From Niallia taxi (lineage in GTDB: Bacteria > Bacillota > Bacilli > Bacillales > Cytobacillaceae), in the NCBI RefSeq assembly GCF_004005475.1, contig NZ_RZTZ01000004.1, forward strand, positions 372,001-436,000: 64,000 bases of DNA, read 5' to 3'. The notes under the pieces were generated by a model. That model worked only from the letters and a program-made list of their open reading frames with translations. It was not told the origin of the DNA and did not search any database. Numbering within the stretch: the stretch's first letter is position 1; every line of letters starts with the position of its first letter. The translations under genes and the position numbers were made by a program. Below, piece by piece: positions 37,795 to 46,972 of this stretch.

Positions 37795-39870
37795 ATGAAA
37801 TTCAAACATCGTAAGAAAAGTATTGCAGCATCACTAATTTCGTTTGTTGTTCCTATCATTATTATTGCGTTAGTTGTTATTTCGTCAATTGGCTATACCT
37901 TTTCAAAACAAATCATCAAGCGACAACTGGATTATGCAATGAATACAAAATTAGAAGAAACTGCTCAAGGTATTATTACCATTTTGGAAAAGGAAAATGG
38001 TTTAGCCAACAGTTTGGCAAAAACTGTTGAAGTTAATTCTGACTTATTAAAGGATAATGATTATAATGGTTTATTACAAAATTACATTCCTATGTATAAT
38101 GAAACATTTGGGATGGGAATTTGGTTTGAGCCAAACGCAGTTAAAGGTAAAAAACAGTATGCACCATATGCTTATAAGGATGGAGAAAATGTTACTGTTG
38201 ATGATTCCTATACTACAGGCGACCTATATATTTGGTCTACAGAGTGGTATAAAGTTGGTTCTCAAGAAAATGGGGGCTGGACAAAGGCGTATGAAGATCC
38301 ATCTACAAATGTTTCGATGGTTACATCTGCTTTTCCTTTTAAGAATCAAAATGGAAACTTAATGGGTGTCGTTACAGTAGATGTTGATATTAGCAGCATT
38401 CAAAAGTTAATTACGGAAGCAAACATTGATTACGATGGGAAAGCCATGTTGGTACAAAACGATGGAATTCTTCTCGGTGGTGTAGATGAAAAGCGTTTAA
38501 CAAAGGAAAGTATCTTGGATGATAAAAATTCCTCCTTGGTAACTGCTTCTAAATATATGCTAGCGAATAAGACGGGAAAAACTGAATATACAGCAGATAA
38601 TGAAAAATATCTCTACTACTTTTCAACTATTCCTAATACAGACTGGAAAATAGGGATAAGTGTAAGTGAAAGTAAACTATTTGATAGCCTTAATGACTTG
38701 CTAAGAATTTTTGTTCTATCTGGACTTGTTTCGATTGTATTGGTCACGATAGCAATTGTTATTTACTCAAATCGTATGGGGAAAACAGCAAAGAAATATA
38801 GTAACATTGCAGAGGTTGTGGCAGATGGCGGTTTAGTTAATGAATTTGCAGAGAAAGACCTGACAAGAAAAGATGAGCTTGGAGATATCGGAAGATCATT
38901 GTTTAATATGCAAAATAACTTAACAGATGTTATTAATAACTTCCAGACAAATGCTTTAAGTATTGATGATCATGCTCAAAACCTTTCTTCGTTTTCTCAA
39001 CAAATGAGTGCCACTTCGGAAAACGTTGCAACAGCAATTACAACTGTCGCGGAAGGTGCAACAGAGCAGCATCATAAAATAAAAAGTGTAAATTCTGGGT
39101 TAAATCAATTTGGAACAAGCTTAGATAGTATGACGCAATCAATTAATGATGTCGATTCTTCCACTAATTCTATATTAAGTATGGCAAATGAAAGCAGTCA
39201 AGAAATGAATATGATGATGAAGGCTTTCGAATCATTAAATACAACATTTATGGAATTAATAGAGAGAGTAAAGTCAGTTGAATTAAACATCCGCAATGTT
39301 AATGAGATGACAGAAATTATAAATTCAATCGCTGAACAAACGAATCTGTTAGCATTGAATGCAGCTATTGAAGCAGCAAGAGTTGGTGATTCAGGAAAAG
39401 GTTTTGCTGTAGTAGCAAATGAAATCAGAAACTTGGCTGAAAAAAGCAGAGAGTCTTCTGACAAGATTGATTCCATTATTAATGGTGTTTCTAAAGATAC
39501 TACGCAGATGGTTGAATCCGCAGAAGACGTTAACAAAGAACTTCTATCACAAAGAGGACAGTTAGATACAACTATTCATTCTTTTGAGGAAATAATAAAT
39601 GCAGTAGAAGAGATTTCACCTAAAATCAAAGACATTAAAGATTCTTCAATAAAAATCCAACAAGAAAAAACGGTTATTATGGAAGAATTGGATCAAACAG
39701 GAGCTATAGCAGAAGATGTAGCTGCCTCAGCAGAGGAAATTTCAGCATCAGCAGAGGAAATGTCTGCTTCCATCCAAGAAGTCAGTGCATCAGCTGTCAG
39801 CTTAGGTGAGATGACCTATGAAATGAAGACTAAAATTAACTTCTTTAAATTAAAGAAAAAAGAAGACTAG
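37795..39870 (+). CDS. Methyl-accepting chemotaxis protein (dCache sensor)
   Basis: 691 aa. Transmembrane helix 1 (about 15-37), extracellular dCache-type sensor (about 40-300; the WSTEWYK and [11 protein letters not shown] motifs), helix 2 (about 303-326), HAMP, then a long cytoplasmic coiled coil. The coiled coil carries the hairpin tip [23 protein letters not shown] (about 503-525). Signals through CheW/CheA to the flagellar motor. dCache domains bind amino acids or other small ligands; the ligand here is unknown. GGGGGAATT before the ATG. Confidence 0.93.
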   Translation: MKFKHRKKSIAASLISFVVPIIIIALVVISSIGYTFSKQIIKRQLDYAMNTKLEETAQGIITILEKENGLANSLAKTVEVNSDLLKDNDYNGLLQNYIPMYNETFGMGIWFEPNAVKGKKQYAPYAYKDGENVTVDDSYTTGDLYIWSTEWYKVGSQENGGWTKAYEDPSTNVSMVTSAFPFKNQNGNLMGVVTVDVDISSIQKLITEANIDYDGKAMLVQNDGILLGGVDEKRLTKESILDDKNSSLVTASKYMLANKTGKTEYTADNEKYLYYFSTIPNTDWKIGISVSESKLFDSLNDLLRIFVLSGLVSIVLVTIAIVIYSNRMGKTAKKYSNIAEVVADGGLVNEFAEKDLTRKDELGDIGRSLFNMQNNLTDVINNFQTNALSIDDHAQNLSSFSQQMSATSENVATAITTVAEGATEQHHKIKSVNSGLNQFGTSLDSMTQSINDVDSSTNSILSMANESSQEMNMMMKAFESLNTTFMELIERVKSVELNIRNVNEMTEIINSIAEQTNLLALNAAIEAARVGDSGKGFAVVANEIRNLAEKSRESSDKIDSIINGVSKDTTQMVESAEDVNKELLSQRGQLDTTIHSFEEIINAVEEISPKIKDIKDSSIKIQQEKTVIMEELDQTGAIAEDVAASAEEISASAEEMSASIQEVSASAVSLGEMTYEMKTKINFFKLKKKED

Positions 39871-39888
39871 TATTTTATTTTAATTTGA

Positions 39889-39926
39889 AAGAGGCACGGA
39901 TTTTATCATTCGCGCCTCTTTTTTAT
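39889..39926 (+). terminator. Terminator of the chemoreceptor gene
   Basis: GAGGCACG (39891-39898) / CGCGCCTC (39911-39918) followed by six T. Confidence 0.85.
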
Positions 39927-40127
39927 TTACGAGCCCTAGTAGGTACTGTTAATAAATCATTTATTGCAGGATTAAAAATAAGAGTGATAAGGGTATGAAA
40001 GGTAGTGCAACCTCTAGGAATAGAATTATGTCAACGATTACAATTTAATGATTTTTTTGTGATGAAATCTAGTAATCGGATAAAACCTGTTACAATATGG
40101 AGGTTATCAGGAAAGGAAGTGAACAGA

Positions 40128-41255
40128 GTGAAGAAGTATATTTGTATGCTGCTTACATGCTTAGTTATTAGCTCTAGTTTAGTTGTAGGTGCGGGGATTT
40201 TAACACCAGCTGTTGCAGAAGCAGCAAGTTCGGTAACATACACTGTAACGGCAGATACATTGAATGTTAGAAGCGGTTCAAGCACTAAGTCTAAAGTGAT
40301 TGGTTCTGTTAAAAAAGGAACAAAGTTGACAGTTCAGAAGAAGGAATCTAATGGCTGGTATAAGATTACCTTCAAAGGGAAAACGGGCTATGTCAGCGGT
40401 GCATATGTGAAAACGACTACATCTGCGACAATGACTACATATACAGTAACGGCAGATACACTGAATGTAAGAAGCGGGTCAAATACAAAGTCTAAAGTGA
40501 TTGGTTCTGTTAAAAAGGGAACAAAGCTGACAGTTCAGAAAAAGGAATCTAATGGCTGGTATAAAATTGACTTTAAAGGAAAAACAGGCTATGTCAGCGG
40601 TACATATGTAAAAGCGACTTCAACTAATAGCTCTTCTAAGCAATCGATTGTGGATACTGTAAATAATATGAAGACACTTGGTAATGCCCAACAGCTGATT
40701 TTAGTTACATCAGCGAATTCTTCATCGAAAACAGCTGCAATCAGAACATTTGAGAAATCAAAGGGTAAGTGGAAGCAAGTCGATTCAATGACAGGTGTCC
40801 TTGGCAAAAAGGGGATGACTGACAAAATGTCAGAAGGCTCACAAGCTTCGCCAACAGGAAAATATACGATTGGTACTGCGTTTGGGAGAGGTGCAAATCC
40901 AGGTACTAAATTACCATACCGTAAAATTACGAATGATGATGTATGGGTTGATGATCCAGCTTCTTCCTTATATAATACATGGCAAAAGGCTTCCAAAAAC
41001 AATGGACGCTGGAAAAGTGCAGAAAAAATGAATATTCCTGAGTACGATTTAGGGTTTGTTATTAATTACAATACGAAAAACCCAGTTGCAGGCAAAGGTA
41101 GTGCGATATTCTTCCATGTTGCAGGGAAATACGGCTATACTGCCGGCTGTACGGCCACGTCAAAATCAAATGTTACAACTGTTTTAAAATGGCTGAACCC
41201 AGATAAAAACCCTGTTATCATCCAGACACCAGACTCTGGCTTAGGCAAATACTAG
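40128..41255 (+). CDS. Secreted SH3b-domain protein with L,D-transpeptidase-like catalytic domain
   Basis: About 375 aa from GTG 40128 (AAAGGA upstream). A signal peptide (KKYICMLLTCLVISSS...AVAEAA) is followed by two near-identical SH3b cell-wall-binding repeats (about residues 35-100 and 102-167). The C-terminal YkuD-like domain ends with FFHVAGKYGYTAGCTATS; His and Cys of the HxxG...GC catalytic pair are visible. This suggests wall-bound peptidoglycan cross-linking or trimming. Further in-frame upstream codons exist (from 40005) but would bury the signal peptide. The SH3b repeats differ by few bases, so they duplicated recently. Confidence 0.8.
   Translation: MKKYICMLLTCLVISSSLVVGAGILTPAVAEAASSVTYTVTADTLNVRSGSSTKSKVIGSVKKGTKLTVQKKESNGWYKITFKGKTGYVSGAYVKTTTSATMTTYTVTADTLNVRSGSNTKSKVIGSVKKGTKLTVQKKESNGWYKIDFKGKTGYVSGTYVKATSTNSSSKQSIVDTVNNMKTLGNAQQLILVTSANSSSKTAAIRTFEKSKGKWKQVDSMTGVLGKKGMTDKMSEGSQASPTGKYTIGTAFGRGANPGTKLPYRKITNDDVWVDDPASSLYNTWQKASKNNGRWKSAEKMNIPEYDLGFVINYNTKNPVAGKGSAIFFHVAGKYGYTAGCTATSKSNVTTVLKWLNPDKNPVIIQTPDSGLGKY
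40239..40612 (+). repeat. Recent 201-bp tandem duplication encoding two SH3b repeats
   Basis: The stretch starting GTAACGGCAGATAC at 40245 recurs at 40446 with mostly silent or conservative changes, in the same reading frame. Confidence 0.85.
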
Positions 41256-41264
41256 TTATACCAT

Positions 41265-41297
41265 GAACCTCACTCCTAGAGCGGGGTTCTTGTTTTG
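41265..41297 (+). terminator. Terminator of the SH3b/transpeptidase gene
   Basis: GAACC (41265-41269) / GGGGTTC (41283-41289) with additional pairing and a TTGTTTT tail. Confidence 0.6.
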
Positions 41298-41309
41298 TGC
41301 AATACATAA

Positions 41310-41342
41310 TAAAAGGTGTGCAAAGGATGTCCCTTGCACACC
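41310..41342 (-). terminator. Terminator of the YitT-like gene
   Basis: GGTGTGCAAAGG (41315-41326) / CCCTTGCACACC (41331-41342); the minus-strand transcript then runs into UUUUAUUAU. Confidence 0.8.
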
Positions 41343-41351
41343 AGTAATGGA

Positions 41352-42224
41352 TTAATGAATATCTTTCTTTTTGAAATTACCGCCCTTAACTTCTGCTACA
41401 TCGTATACTGTAACAAAGGCGCCTTTATCAATTTCATAGATGATTTCTTTCATTTTGCTTTCTTCGAGTCTGTTAATGACACAAGTTATTTCTTTAAATT
41501 GTTCGCTAGAATAAGCTCCTTGAACAAGACTGTATGTTGCACTTCTGCCAAGTCTGTCACGGATTGTCTCTACCATCAATTCTGGTTCACTTGTGATGAT
41601 TTTAAAGGTTTTCGATCCACTTAAACCTTCTTCGACGATATGAATAACCTTTGAGGCGATAAAGTAGGCGATACCAGAGAGGATTGCTCCTTGGAGACCA
41701 AATACAATGGAAACTATTGCAAATACAAATACATTCAAGAATAATATAAGATCACTTGTACCAAAAGGCAGTTTTCGGGATAGAAGTACTGCTAACATAT
41801 CGATTCCATCAAGTGCTCCACCATTACGGAGTGCAAGACCCATGCCAAAACCGATAATAATCCCGCCGACAACGGTAATAAGCAATGTATCTCCATGAAT
41901 TATTGTATTAATATGATGCATTAGTACTGTACCTGCAGCTAATGAGGCTATGCCAATTACCGAGAATATTGCAAAACTTTTACCGATTTGTTTATAGCCA
42001 AGAAATACAAAAGGCAAATTTAATATTGCAATTAAGATACCTAGTGGAAGATTTGTTAGTTCGGAAATAACGATGCTTATCCCCGTAACCCCTCCATCAG
42101 ATACATTGTTTGGAATTAATACTGCTTCAAGACCGTAAGCTGTTATGAAGCCGCCAATAATTACTAACAAAATACGCGATAGAAACTTAACATTATTGGG
42201 CTTTTTTTTTGTAATCACACTCAT
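41352..42224 (-). CDS. YitT family membrane protein with DUF2179 domain
   Basis: 290 aa from ATG 42224, which has GAGG 8 bases upstream; the frame extends to 42296 but without a good site. Five to six helices (YitT/DUF161 region, about 15-205, with ALRNGGALDGIDMLA) followed by a soluble C-terminal DUF2179 domain (about 215-280). The DUF2179 domain is ferredoxin-like and thought to be regulatory. Function of this widespread Bacilli family is not established. Confidence 0.9.
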   Translation of the reverse strand: MSVITKKKPNNVKFLSRILLVIIGGFITAYGLEAVLIPNNVSDGGVTGISIVISELTNLPLGILIAILNLPFVFLGYKQIGKSFAIFSVIGIASLAAGTVLMHHINTIIHGDTLLITVVGGIIIGFGMGLALRNGGALDGIDMLAVLLSRKLPFGTSDLILFLNVFVFAIVSIVFGLQGAILSGIAYFIASKVIHIVEEGLSGSKTFKIITSEPELMVETIRDRLGRSATYSLVQGAYSSEQFKEITCVINRLEESKMKEIIYEIDKGAFVTVYDVAEVKGGNFKKKDIH

Positions 42225-42441
42225 TTCTCTTTCCTCGTTTCTGTATACTCTTTTTAAATCCTTTTTAATACTATCATAATTACCGGTTGTTTTCACAATG
42301 AAGAGTGTTAAGACATATTTTACACTGGTTTTTTACATGGATTTTCCCATAAATGGAAAGTATATATAAAAAGGTTCTCTCTTCTTCATTATTCAGAGAT
42401 GATTCTCTTTCCTATATTATTATCTGAAAGGGTTGTGTTTG

Positions 42442-42942
42442 ATGCACGTTGCCATCACACTTCTTACTATTTTAGCCTCTTTTAAGTGGGGAGATTGGAA
42501 AAACTGGCGGGAATATCATGCCAGCATGTTATTTATTTCTACTGGTGGACTACTTTACGAGTATATCGTTAAGGAGGATACATTGTGGAAGTTCCATCCT
42601 GATTTCTTTTACGGTCATGAAATGGTTGTCATTATTTATGCACTTATAACAATGCCTATCAGTGTTTTTCTGTTTCTTTCACATTTTCCGTCGAGTTGGT
42701 CAAAAAGGATTCCATATATAGTAATATGGTCAGTTGTTTACATAATAGTAGAGTTAATCCTTTATATTACGGGGAGAATATCCTATCAAAACGGCTGGAA
42801 ATTTGAGTATTCCTTTATATTTGATCTTGTCATGTTTTCTGTTATTGCCTTGCATCAGCAAAAACCAGGAAGAGCCTACCTATTATCCATTATTATTATC
42901 ACAATATTAATTCATTTGTTTAAAATCCCTTTTAAATTTTAG
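42442..42942 (+). CDS. CBO0543-family membrane protein
   Basis: 166 aa from ATG 42442 (AAAGG 9 bases upstream; the TTG at 42433 abuts that site). Five predicted helices; the N-terminal WGDWKNWREYHASMLFISTGGLLYEYI and FFYGHEMVVIIY blocks are typical of the CBO0543 family of spore-formers. No function is known. Stand-alone gene. Confidence 0.8.
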   Translation: MHVAITLLTILASFKWGDWKNWREYHASMLFISTGGLLYEYIVKEDTLWKFHPDFFYGHEMVVIIYALITMPISVFLFLSHFPSSWSKRIPYIVIWSVVYIIVELILYITGRISYQNGWKFEYSFIFDLVMFSVIALHQQKPGRAYLLSIIIITILIHLFKIPFKF

Positions 42943-42996
42943 GATGATTTCTAATTCGAATGGTATAATTAGTAAAAAATAAATGAGGTGTGAATA

Positions 42997-43158
42997 TTGG
43001 AAAAATTAATAATGAACAATGGTGACAGCAGTAAATTAATGCATCTTTTTCTGCAAATATTATCGCATCTAACTGGTAAAAGAATAAGACGAATAGAAGT
43101 ATTAAAGGATGAGTGTAATGAAAGTCATACTGTTCTTGACGAAAAGCAAAAATGGTAA
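42997..43158 (+). CDS. Small 53-aa protein, unrecognised
   Basis: TTG start with GAGGTG upstream and a TATAAT box at 42963-42968. The predicted peptide is charged and soluble (SSKLMHLFLQILSHLTGKRIRRIEVL... ), ends in ECNESHTVLDEKQKW and is followed by a strong terminator at 43191. Promoter, ribosome site and terminator together support a real gene, but I recognise no family. Confidence 0.55.
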   Translation: MEKLIMNNGDSSKLMHLFLQILSHLTGKRIRRIEVLKDECNESHTVLDEKQKW

Positions 43159-43190
43159 AATCCTTTAAATTATCAATCGTTTAAATAGTT

Positions 43191-43242
43191 AGAAAGAAAC
43201 AAAACCTCAAACGCATAAAAGTTTGAGGTTTTGTTTCTTTCT
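43191..43242. terminator. Long bidirectional terminator
   Basis: A perfect 22-bp stem: 43191-43212 pairs with 43221-43242 (core CAAAACCTCAAAC / GTTTGAGGTTTTG). It separates the small gene from the convergent nsrR gene and touches the nsrR stop codon. Confidence 0.9.
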
Positions 43243-43690
43243 ATTTATCAGAAAAAGGGTCGCCGATTAATGCATTCAGTTCATCATTATTATGAAGGAA
43301 ATCAGCTAAAGTATAGCTGTTTAAAACAGATAAAAATGCCATCAGTGCTTCATTTAATGCGTGCTTAAGCTTGCAGGAAGGGGTAAGTATACAGTAATTC
43401 CTGCCTTCACTAAAGCAGTTGACAATATGAAAATCCTCTTCTGTTGCTAAAACTACTTTTCCGATATTAATTTCAGTAGGGTTCATTGCGAGCTTTATAC
43501 CGCCGTTACGTCCTCTGATTGTTTCTATATAACCAAGCTTACCAAGGTGATGAATTATTTTCATTAAGTGGTTTTTAGAAATATTATATGTATCGGCAAT
43601 TTCTTGAATAGTACTCAACTGACCGGTCTTTTTTAGTCCTAAATATACTAATACGCGTAAAGAATAATCCGTATAATTTGTTAATCTCAT
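43241..43690 (-). CDS. nsrR: Nitric-oxide-sensing Rrf2 repressor NsrR
   Basis: 149 aa Rrf2 protein: winged-helix DNA-binding domain (about 1-75) and an iron-sulfur region with Cys92, Cys100 and Cys106. Asp8 is also present, so the full ligand set known for the [4Fe-4S] cluster of B. subtilis NsrR is conserved. Nitric oxide destroys the cluster and releases DNA. GGAGG precedes the ATG. Divergent from hmp, its classic target, with a matching dyad operator between them. Confidence 0.94.
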   Translation of the reverse strand: MRLTNYTDYSLRVLVYLGLKKTGQLSTIQEIADTYNISKNHLMKIIHHLGKLGYIETIRGRNGGIKLAMNPTEINIGKVVLATEEDFHIVNCFSEGRNYCILTPSCKLKHALNEALMAFLSVLNSYTLADFLHNNDELNALIGDPFSDK

Positions 43691-43762
43691 TAGAAAACCT
43701 CCATTGAAGCTCTCCTTATTATAGCACCAAACTGTTTCCGATGTAATTGTGACAAATTTATG

Positions 43763-43787
43763 AAAGATGTATTAGATATATATCTTT
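43763..43787. promoter_or_regulatory. NsrR operator
   Basis: 25-bp AT-rich dyad AAAGATGTAT...ATATATCTTT with a five-base imperfect centre. It overlaps the upstream part of the hmp promoter, whose -10 TATAAT lies at 43803-43808. Fits the known AT-rich palindromic NsrR site of Bacillus. Confidence 0.75.
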
Positions 43788-43808
43788 TATAAATAAGTTA
43801 AGTATAAT
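43780..43808 (+). promoter_or_regulatory. hmp promoter
   Basis: TATAAT at 43803-43808; a TATCTT at 43781-43786, inside the NsrR dyad, is the best -35 candidate (17-base spacing). Confidence 0.55.
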
Positions 43809-43810
43809 AG

Positions 43811-43835
43811 AAACATGTAAAACAAATACATGTTT
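43811..43835 (+). promoter_or_regulatory. Second dyad in the hmp 5' region
   Basis: AAACATGTA (43811-43819) / TACATGTTT (43827-43835), a perfect 9-bp inverted repeat between the promoter and the hmp ribosome site. It could be an additional operator or an mRNA stem. Confidence 0.55.
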
Positions 43836-43855
43836 TAATTATGGGGGAAGTAATC

Positions 43856-45052
43856 ATGTTAAACGAAAAAACAATTGAAATTATTAAGAGTACTGTGCCA
43901 GTACTAGAAGTGCATGGAACAGCGATAACAACTCACTTTTACAAAACACTATTTACTAATCATCCGGAGCTATTGAATATTTTCAATCATGCTAACCAAA
44001 GAGAAGGGAAGCAGCAAACAGCTCTAGCTAATGCTGTTTATGCAGCAGCACTTCATATTGATAAATTAGGTGCGATTATTCCAGTTGTTAAGCAAATTGC
44101 CCAAAAACACCGGGCATTAGGCGTATTGCCAGAGCATTATCCAATTGTTGGTGAGACATTACTTAAGTCAATCAAGGAAGTATTAGGGGATGCGGCAACA
44201 GATGAGATTATCGGTGCATGGGGTGAAGCTTATGGTGTCATTGCAGATGCATTTATCGGAATCGAAAAGGATATGTACCAAGAAGCAAAAGAACAGGCTG
44301 GCGGCTGGGAAGGCTTTAGAAACTTTGTTGTTACAAAAAAAGTGGCAGAAAGCGACTGTATAACATCCTTCTATTTAGAGCCGGAAGATGGAAAGGCAAT
44401 TGCTTCATTCCTTCCAGGACAATATTTGACAGTCAGAGTTCATCCAGAGGGAGAAGAGTATTCTCATATACGTCATTACAGCTTATCTGATGCAGCAGGC
44501 AAATCATACTATCGCATAAGCGTTAAAAGAGAAGACCATGGGGTAGTTTCTAATTATTTGCACAAAGACGTGCAAACAGGTTCTATACTAGAAATAAGTG
44601 CACCTGCTGGAGATTTTGTTCTTGATAAAAACGAAACGCCAGTTGTATTGATTAGCGGCGGTGTTGGTATTACACCAATGATCAGCATGCTTAACACAAT
44701 TGTTAAGGAGCAGCCGCAGAGAGAAGTAGTATTTATTCATGGTGCATTGAACAGCTCTGTACATGGATTGAAAGGGGAGCTGCAAGATTTAGCTGAAAAG
44801 CATGCAAATATTAGAAGCTATGTGGCATACTCCGAACCAACGCAACAAGATTTAGAAGATAAGGCATATGACAAAGAAGGGTTTATGGATTTAGAATGGC
44901 TGCAGTCTATTATTCCAAGCAAGGATGCAGATTTCTATTTCTGCGGACCAACTGCATTTATGAAAATGCTAAACTCTCATTTGAAAGAATTAGAAGTGCC
45001 AGCAGAAAATATTCATTTTGAATTTTTTGGTCCGGCAAGCAGTTTAGAATAG
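43856..45052 (+). CDS. hmp: Flavohemoprotein, nitric oxide dioxygenase
   Basis: 398 aa from ATG 43856, with GGGGGAAG in front; the upstream ATG at 43841 overlaps that site. Globin domain (1-140) with proximal His85, distal Tyr29 and Gln53; FAD-binding domain with RHYSLS; NAD(P)H domain with GGVGITPM and the C-terminal FCGPTAFM. Converts NO and O2 to nitrate, using NAD(P)H. Controlled by the adjacent NsrR operator and possibly the second dyad. Followed by a terminator. Confidence 0.97.
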   Translation: MLNEKTIEIIKSTVPVLEVHGTAITTHFYKTLFTNHPELLNIFNHANQREGKQQTALANAVYAAALHIDKLGAIIPVVKQIAQKHRALGVLPEHYPIVGETLLKSIKEVLGDAATDEIIGAWGEAYGVIADAFIGIEKDMYQEAKEQAGGWEGFRNFVVTKKVAESDCITSFYLEPEDGKAIASFLPGQYLTVRVHPEGEEYSHIRHYSLSDAAGKSYYRISVKREDHGVVSNYLHKDVQTGSILEISAPAGDFVLDKNETPVVLISGGVGITPMISMLNTIVKEQPQREVVFIHGALNSSVHGLKGELQDLAEKHANIRSYVAYSEPTQQDLEDKAYDKEGFMDLEWLQSIIPSKDADFYFCGPTAFMKMLNSHLKELEVPAENIHFEFFGPASSLE

Positions 45053-45065
45053 AGGGTTTGATAAG

Positions 45066-45093
45066 AAGCGGGCAATTGCCTGCTTTTTTTTTA
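45066..45093 (+). terminator. hmp terminator
   Basis: AGCGGGCA (45067-45074) / TGCCTGCT (45077-45084) followed by nine T. Confidence 0.85.
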
Positions 45094-45249
45094 GATTGGA
45101 TAATTTTTTTCTTGTCTAAAGAGTGCTTTTATCATGGATATTTATAGTGTAAAATAAAAAATCTATCGAAAAAGACACCCGAAAAACCTTGATGCATCAG
45201 GGTTTATGAAAAAAACGTCTTATTTTTTTAAAAAAGTTTTGAAAAAGTG

Positions 45250-45279
45250 TTGACGATAACTCCTAAAGGGTTATATAAT
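45250..45279 (+). promoter_or_regulatory. tRNA-array promoter
   Basis: TTGACG (45250-45255), 18-base spacer, TATAAT (45274-45279), about 65 bases before the first tRNA. No other promoter of this quality is seen in the array, so all 21 tRNAs are probably one transcript. Confidence 0.8.
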
Positions 45280-45344
45280 ACTACTTGTCGCTGATACAAC
45301 AAACGAAACAAACGCTGAATCAGCAAAAGAAAAACTAGAATAAA

Positions 45345-45419
45345 GGCCCATTGGTCAAGCGGTTAAGACACCGCCCTTTCACGGCGGTAACACGGGTTCG
45401 AATCCCGTATGGGTCACCA
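45345..45419 (+). tRNA. tRNA-Glu(TTC)
   Basis: Cloverleaf with GGCCCAT/ATGGGTC acceptor, CTTTCAC anticodon loop, encoded CCA. First of the array. Confidence 0.95.
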
Positions 45420-45425
45420 ATATAT

Positions 45426-45501
45426 GGAGGATTAGCTCAGCTGGGAGAGCATCTGCCTTACAAGCAGAGGGTCGGCGGTTCGATCCCGTCATCCTCCACC
45501 A
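45426..45501 (+). tRNA. tRNA-Val(TAC)
   Basis: GGAGGAT acceptor, CTTACAA anticodon loop, encoded CCA. Confidence 0.95.
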
Positions 45502-45506
45502 TATAT

Positions 45507-45582
<76 letters not shown>

Positions 45583-45599
45583 TCTTTTTAAAATGAGAT

Positions 45600-45675
45600 G
45601 AGTCATTAGCTCAGTTGGTAGAGCATCTGACTTTTAATCAGAGGGTCGCAGGTTCGAATCCTGCATGACTCACCA
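45600..45675 (+). tRNA. tRNA-Lys(TTT)
   Basis: GAGTCAT acceptor, CTTTTAA anticodon loop, encoded CCA. Confidence 0.95.
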
Positions 45676-45679
45676 TAAT

Positions 45680-45764
45680 GCGGGTGTGGCGGAATTGGCA
45701 GACGCACTAGACTTAGGATCTAGCGCCGCAAGGCGTGGGGGTTCGACTCCCTTCACCCGCACCA
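45680..45764 (+). tRNA. tRNA-Leu(TAG)
   Basis: Class II tRNA with long variable arm, GCGGGTG acceptor, CTTAGGA anticodon loop, encoded CCA. Confidence 0.95.
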
Positions 45765-45777
45765 TTTAATTCAATAT

Positions 45778-45852
45778 GCGGAAGTAGTTCAGTGGTAGAA
45801 CATCACCTTGCCAAGGTGGGGGTCGCGGGTTCGAACCCCGTCTTCCGCTCCA
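45778..45852 (+). tRNA. tRNA-Gly(GCC)
   Basis: GCGGAAG acceptor, TTGCCAA anticodon loop, encoded CCA. Confidence 0.95.
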
Positions 45853-45877
45853 GAATTACTACGCCAAAATAAAAAAT

Positions 45878-45954
<77 letters not shown>

Positions 45955-45964
45955 TATATATAAA

Positions 45965-46041
45965 CGGGAAGTAGCTCAGCTTGGTAGAGCACTTGGTTTG
46001 GGACCAAGGGGTCGCAGGTTCGAATCCTGTCTTCCCGACCA
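45965..46041 (+). tRNA. tRNA-Pro(TGG)
   Basis: CGGGAAG acceptor, TTTGGGA anticodon loop, encoded CCA. Confidence 0.95.
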
Positions 46042-46061
46042 TGAATACATTTTAAAAAAAC

Positions 46062-46137
46062 GGGGCCTTAGCTCAGCTGGGAGAGCGCCTGCCTTGCACG
46101 CAGGAGGTCAGCGGTTCGATCCCGCTAGGCTCCACCA
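46062..46137 (+). tRNA. tRNA-Ala(TGC)
   Basis: GGGGCCT acceptor, CTTGCAC anticodon loop, encoded CCA. Confidence 0.95.
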
Positions 46138-46166
46138 ATTAATTTAATTAACTATATCAAGATAAT

Positions 46167-46243
46167 GGCGGCGTAGCTCAGCTGGCTAGAGCGTACGGTT
46201 CATACCCGTGAGGTCGGGGGTTCGATCCCCTCTGCCGCTACCA
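46167..46243 (+). tRNA. tRNA-Met(CAT), elongator
   Basis: GGCGGCG acceptor, TTCATAC anticodon loop, encoded CCA. Lacks initiator features. Body and array position match the B. subtilis elongator Met tRNA. Confidence 0.88.
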
Positions 46244-46262
46244 TATTATTTTAAACATGTTT

Positions 46263-46339
46263 GGACCTTTAGCTCAGTTGGTTAGAGCAGACGGCTCATA
46301 ACCGTCCGGTCGTAGGTTCGAGTCCTACAAGGTCCACCA
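46263..46339 (+). tRNA. tRNA-Ile2(CAT), probable lysidine-modified
   Basis: GGACCTT acceptor and CTCATAA anticodon loop, encoded CCA. It follows Met and precedes Ser and fMet as the AUA-reading Ile2 does in B. subtilis trnB, and the body resembles that tRNA. TilS would convert C34 to lysidine. An ordinary CAT scan would call it Met. Confidence 0.75.
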
Positions 46340-46355
46340 TAGGAATGCGTTTCGA

Positions 46356-46448
46356 GGAGGAATACCCAAGTCCGGCTGAAGGGATCGGTCTTGAAAACCG
46401 ACAGGCGGGTCAAACCGCGCAGGGGTTCGAATCCCCTTTCCTCCTCCA
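46356..46448 (+). tRNA. tRNA-Ser(TGA)
   Basis: Class II tRNA, 93 bases, GGAGGAA acceptor, CTTGAAA anticodon loop, encoded CCA. Confidence 0.95.
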
Positions 46449-46473
46449 TATAACTCATTTTAAATATTATTAT

Positions 46474-46547
<74 letters not shown>

Positions 46548-46550
46548 TCT

Positions 46551-46627
46551 GGTCCGGTAGTTCAGCTGGTTAGAATGCCTGCCTGTCACGCAGGAGGTCG
46601 CGGGTTCGAGTCCCGTCCGGACCGCCA
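46551..46627 (+). tRNA. tRNA-Asp(GTC)
   Basis: GGTCCGG acceptor, CTGTCAC anticodon loop, encoded CCA. Only three bases after fMet. Confidence 0.95.
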
Positions 46628-46665
46628 TTTTTACAAAAAAATAGCAGTATGTTTCATTTTATGTC

Positions 46666-46749
46666 GGAGGGGTAGCGAAGTGGCTAAACGCGGCGGACTG
46701 TAAATCCGCTCCTTCGGGTTCGGCGGTTCGAATCCGTCCCCCTCCACCA
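46666..46749 (+). tRNA. tRNA-Tyr(GTA)
   Basis: Class II with long variable arm, GGAGGGG acceptor, CTGTAAA anticodon loop, encoded CCA. Confidence 0.95.
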
Positions 46750-46766
46750 TTACAATTTATAACCTT

Positions 46767-46843
46767 GGCGGTTGTGGCGAAGTGGTTAACGCATCGGATT
46801 GTGGCTCCGACATTCGTGGGTTCGATTCCCATCAGTCGCCCCA
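46767..46843 (+). tRNA. tRNA-His(GTG)
   Basis: TTGTGGC anticodon loop, encoded CCA. The extra 5' G expected for His tRNA is included at 46767. Confidence 0.93.
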
Positions 46844-46854
46844 TATTTTTTCAT

Positions 46855-46926
46855 TGGGCTATAGCCAAGCGGTAAGGCAACGGACTTTGACTCCGTCACT
46901 CGTTGGTTCGAATCCAGCTAGCCCAG
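46855..46926 (+). tRNA. tRNA-Gln(TTG)
   Basis: TGGGCTA/TAGCCCA acceptor, CTTTGAC anticodon loop. No CCA is encoded (TCA follows the discriminator G). Confidence 0.93.
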
Positions 46927-46972
46927 TCATAGAGGGAAGACTGGTAATAATCATAATCCCTCTCTAAATAAC

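Noticed and set aside
46263-46339. A second elongator Met tRNA
   Set aside because: Sequence and order match the lysidine-type Ile2 of trnB-like arrays better; called Ile2 with reduced confidence.
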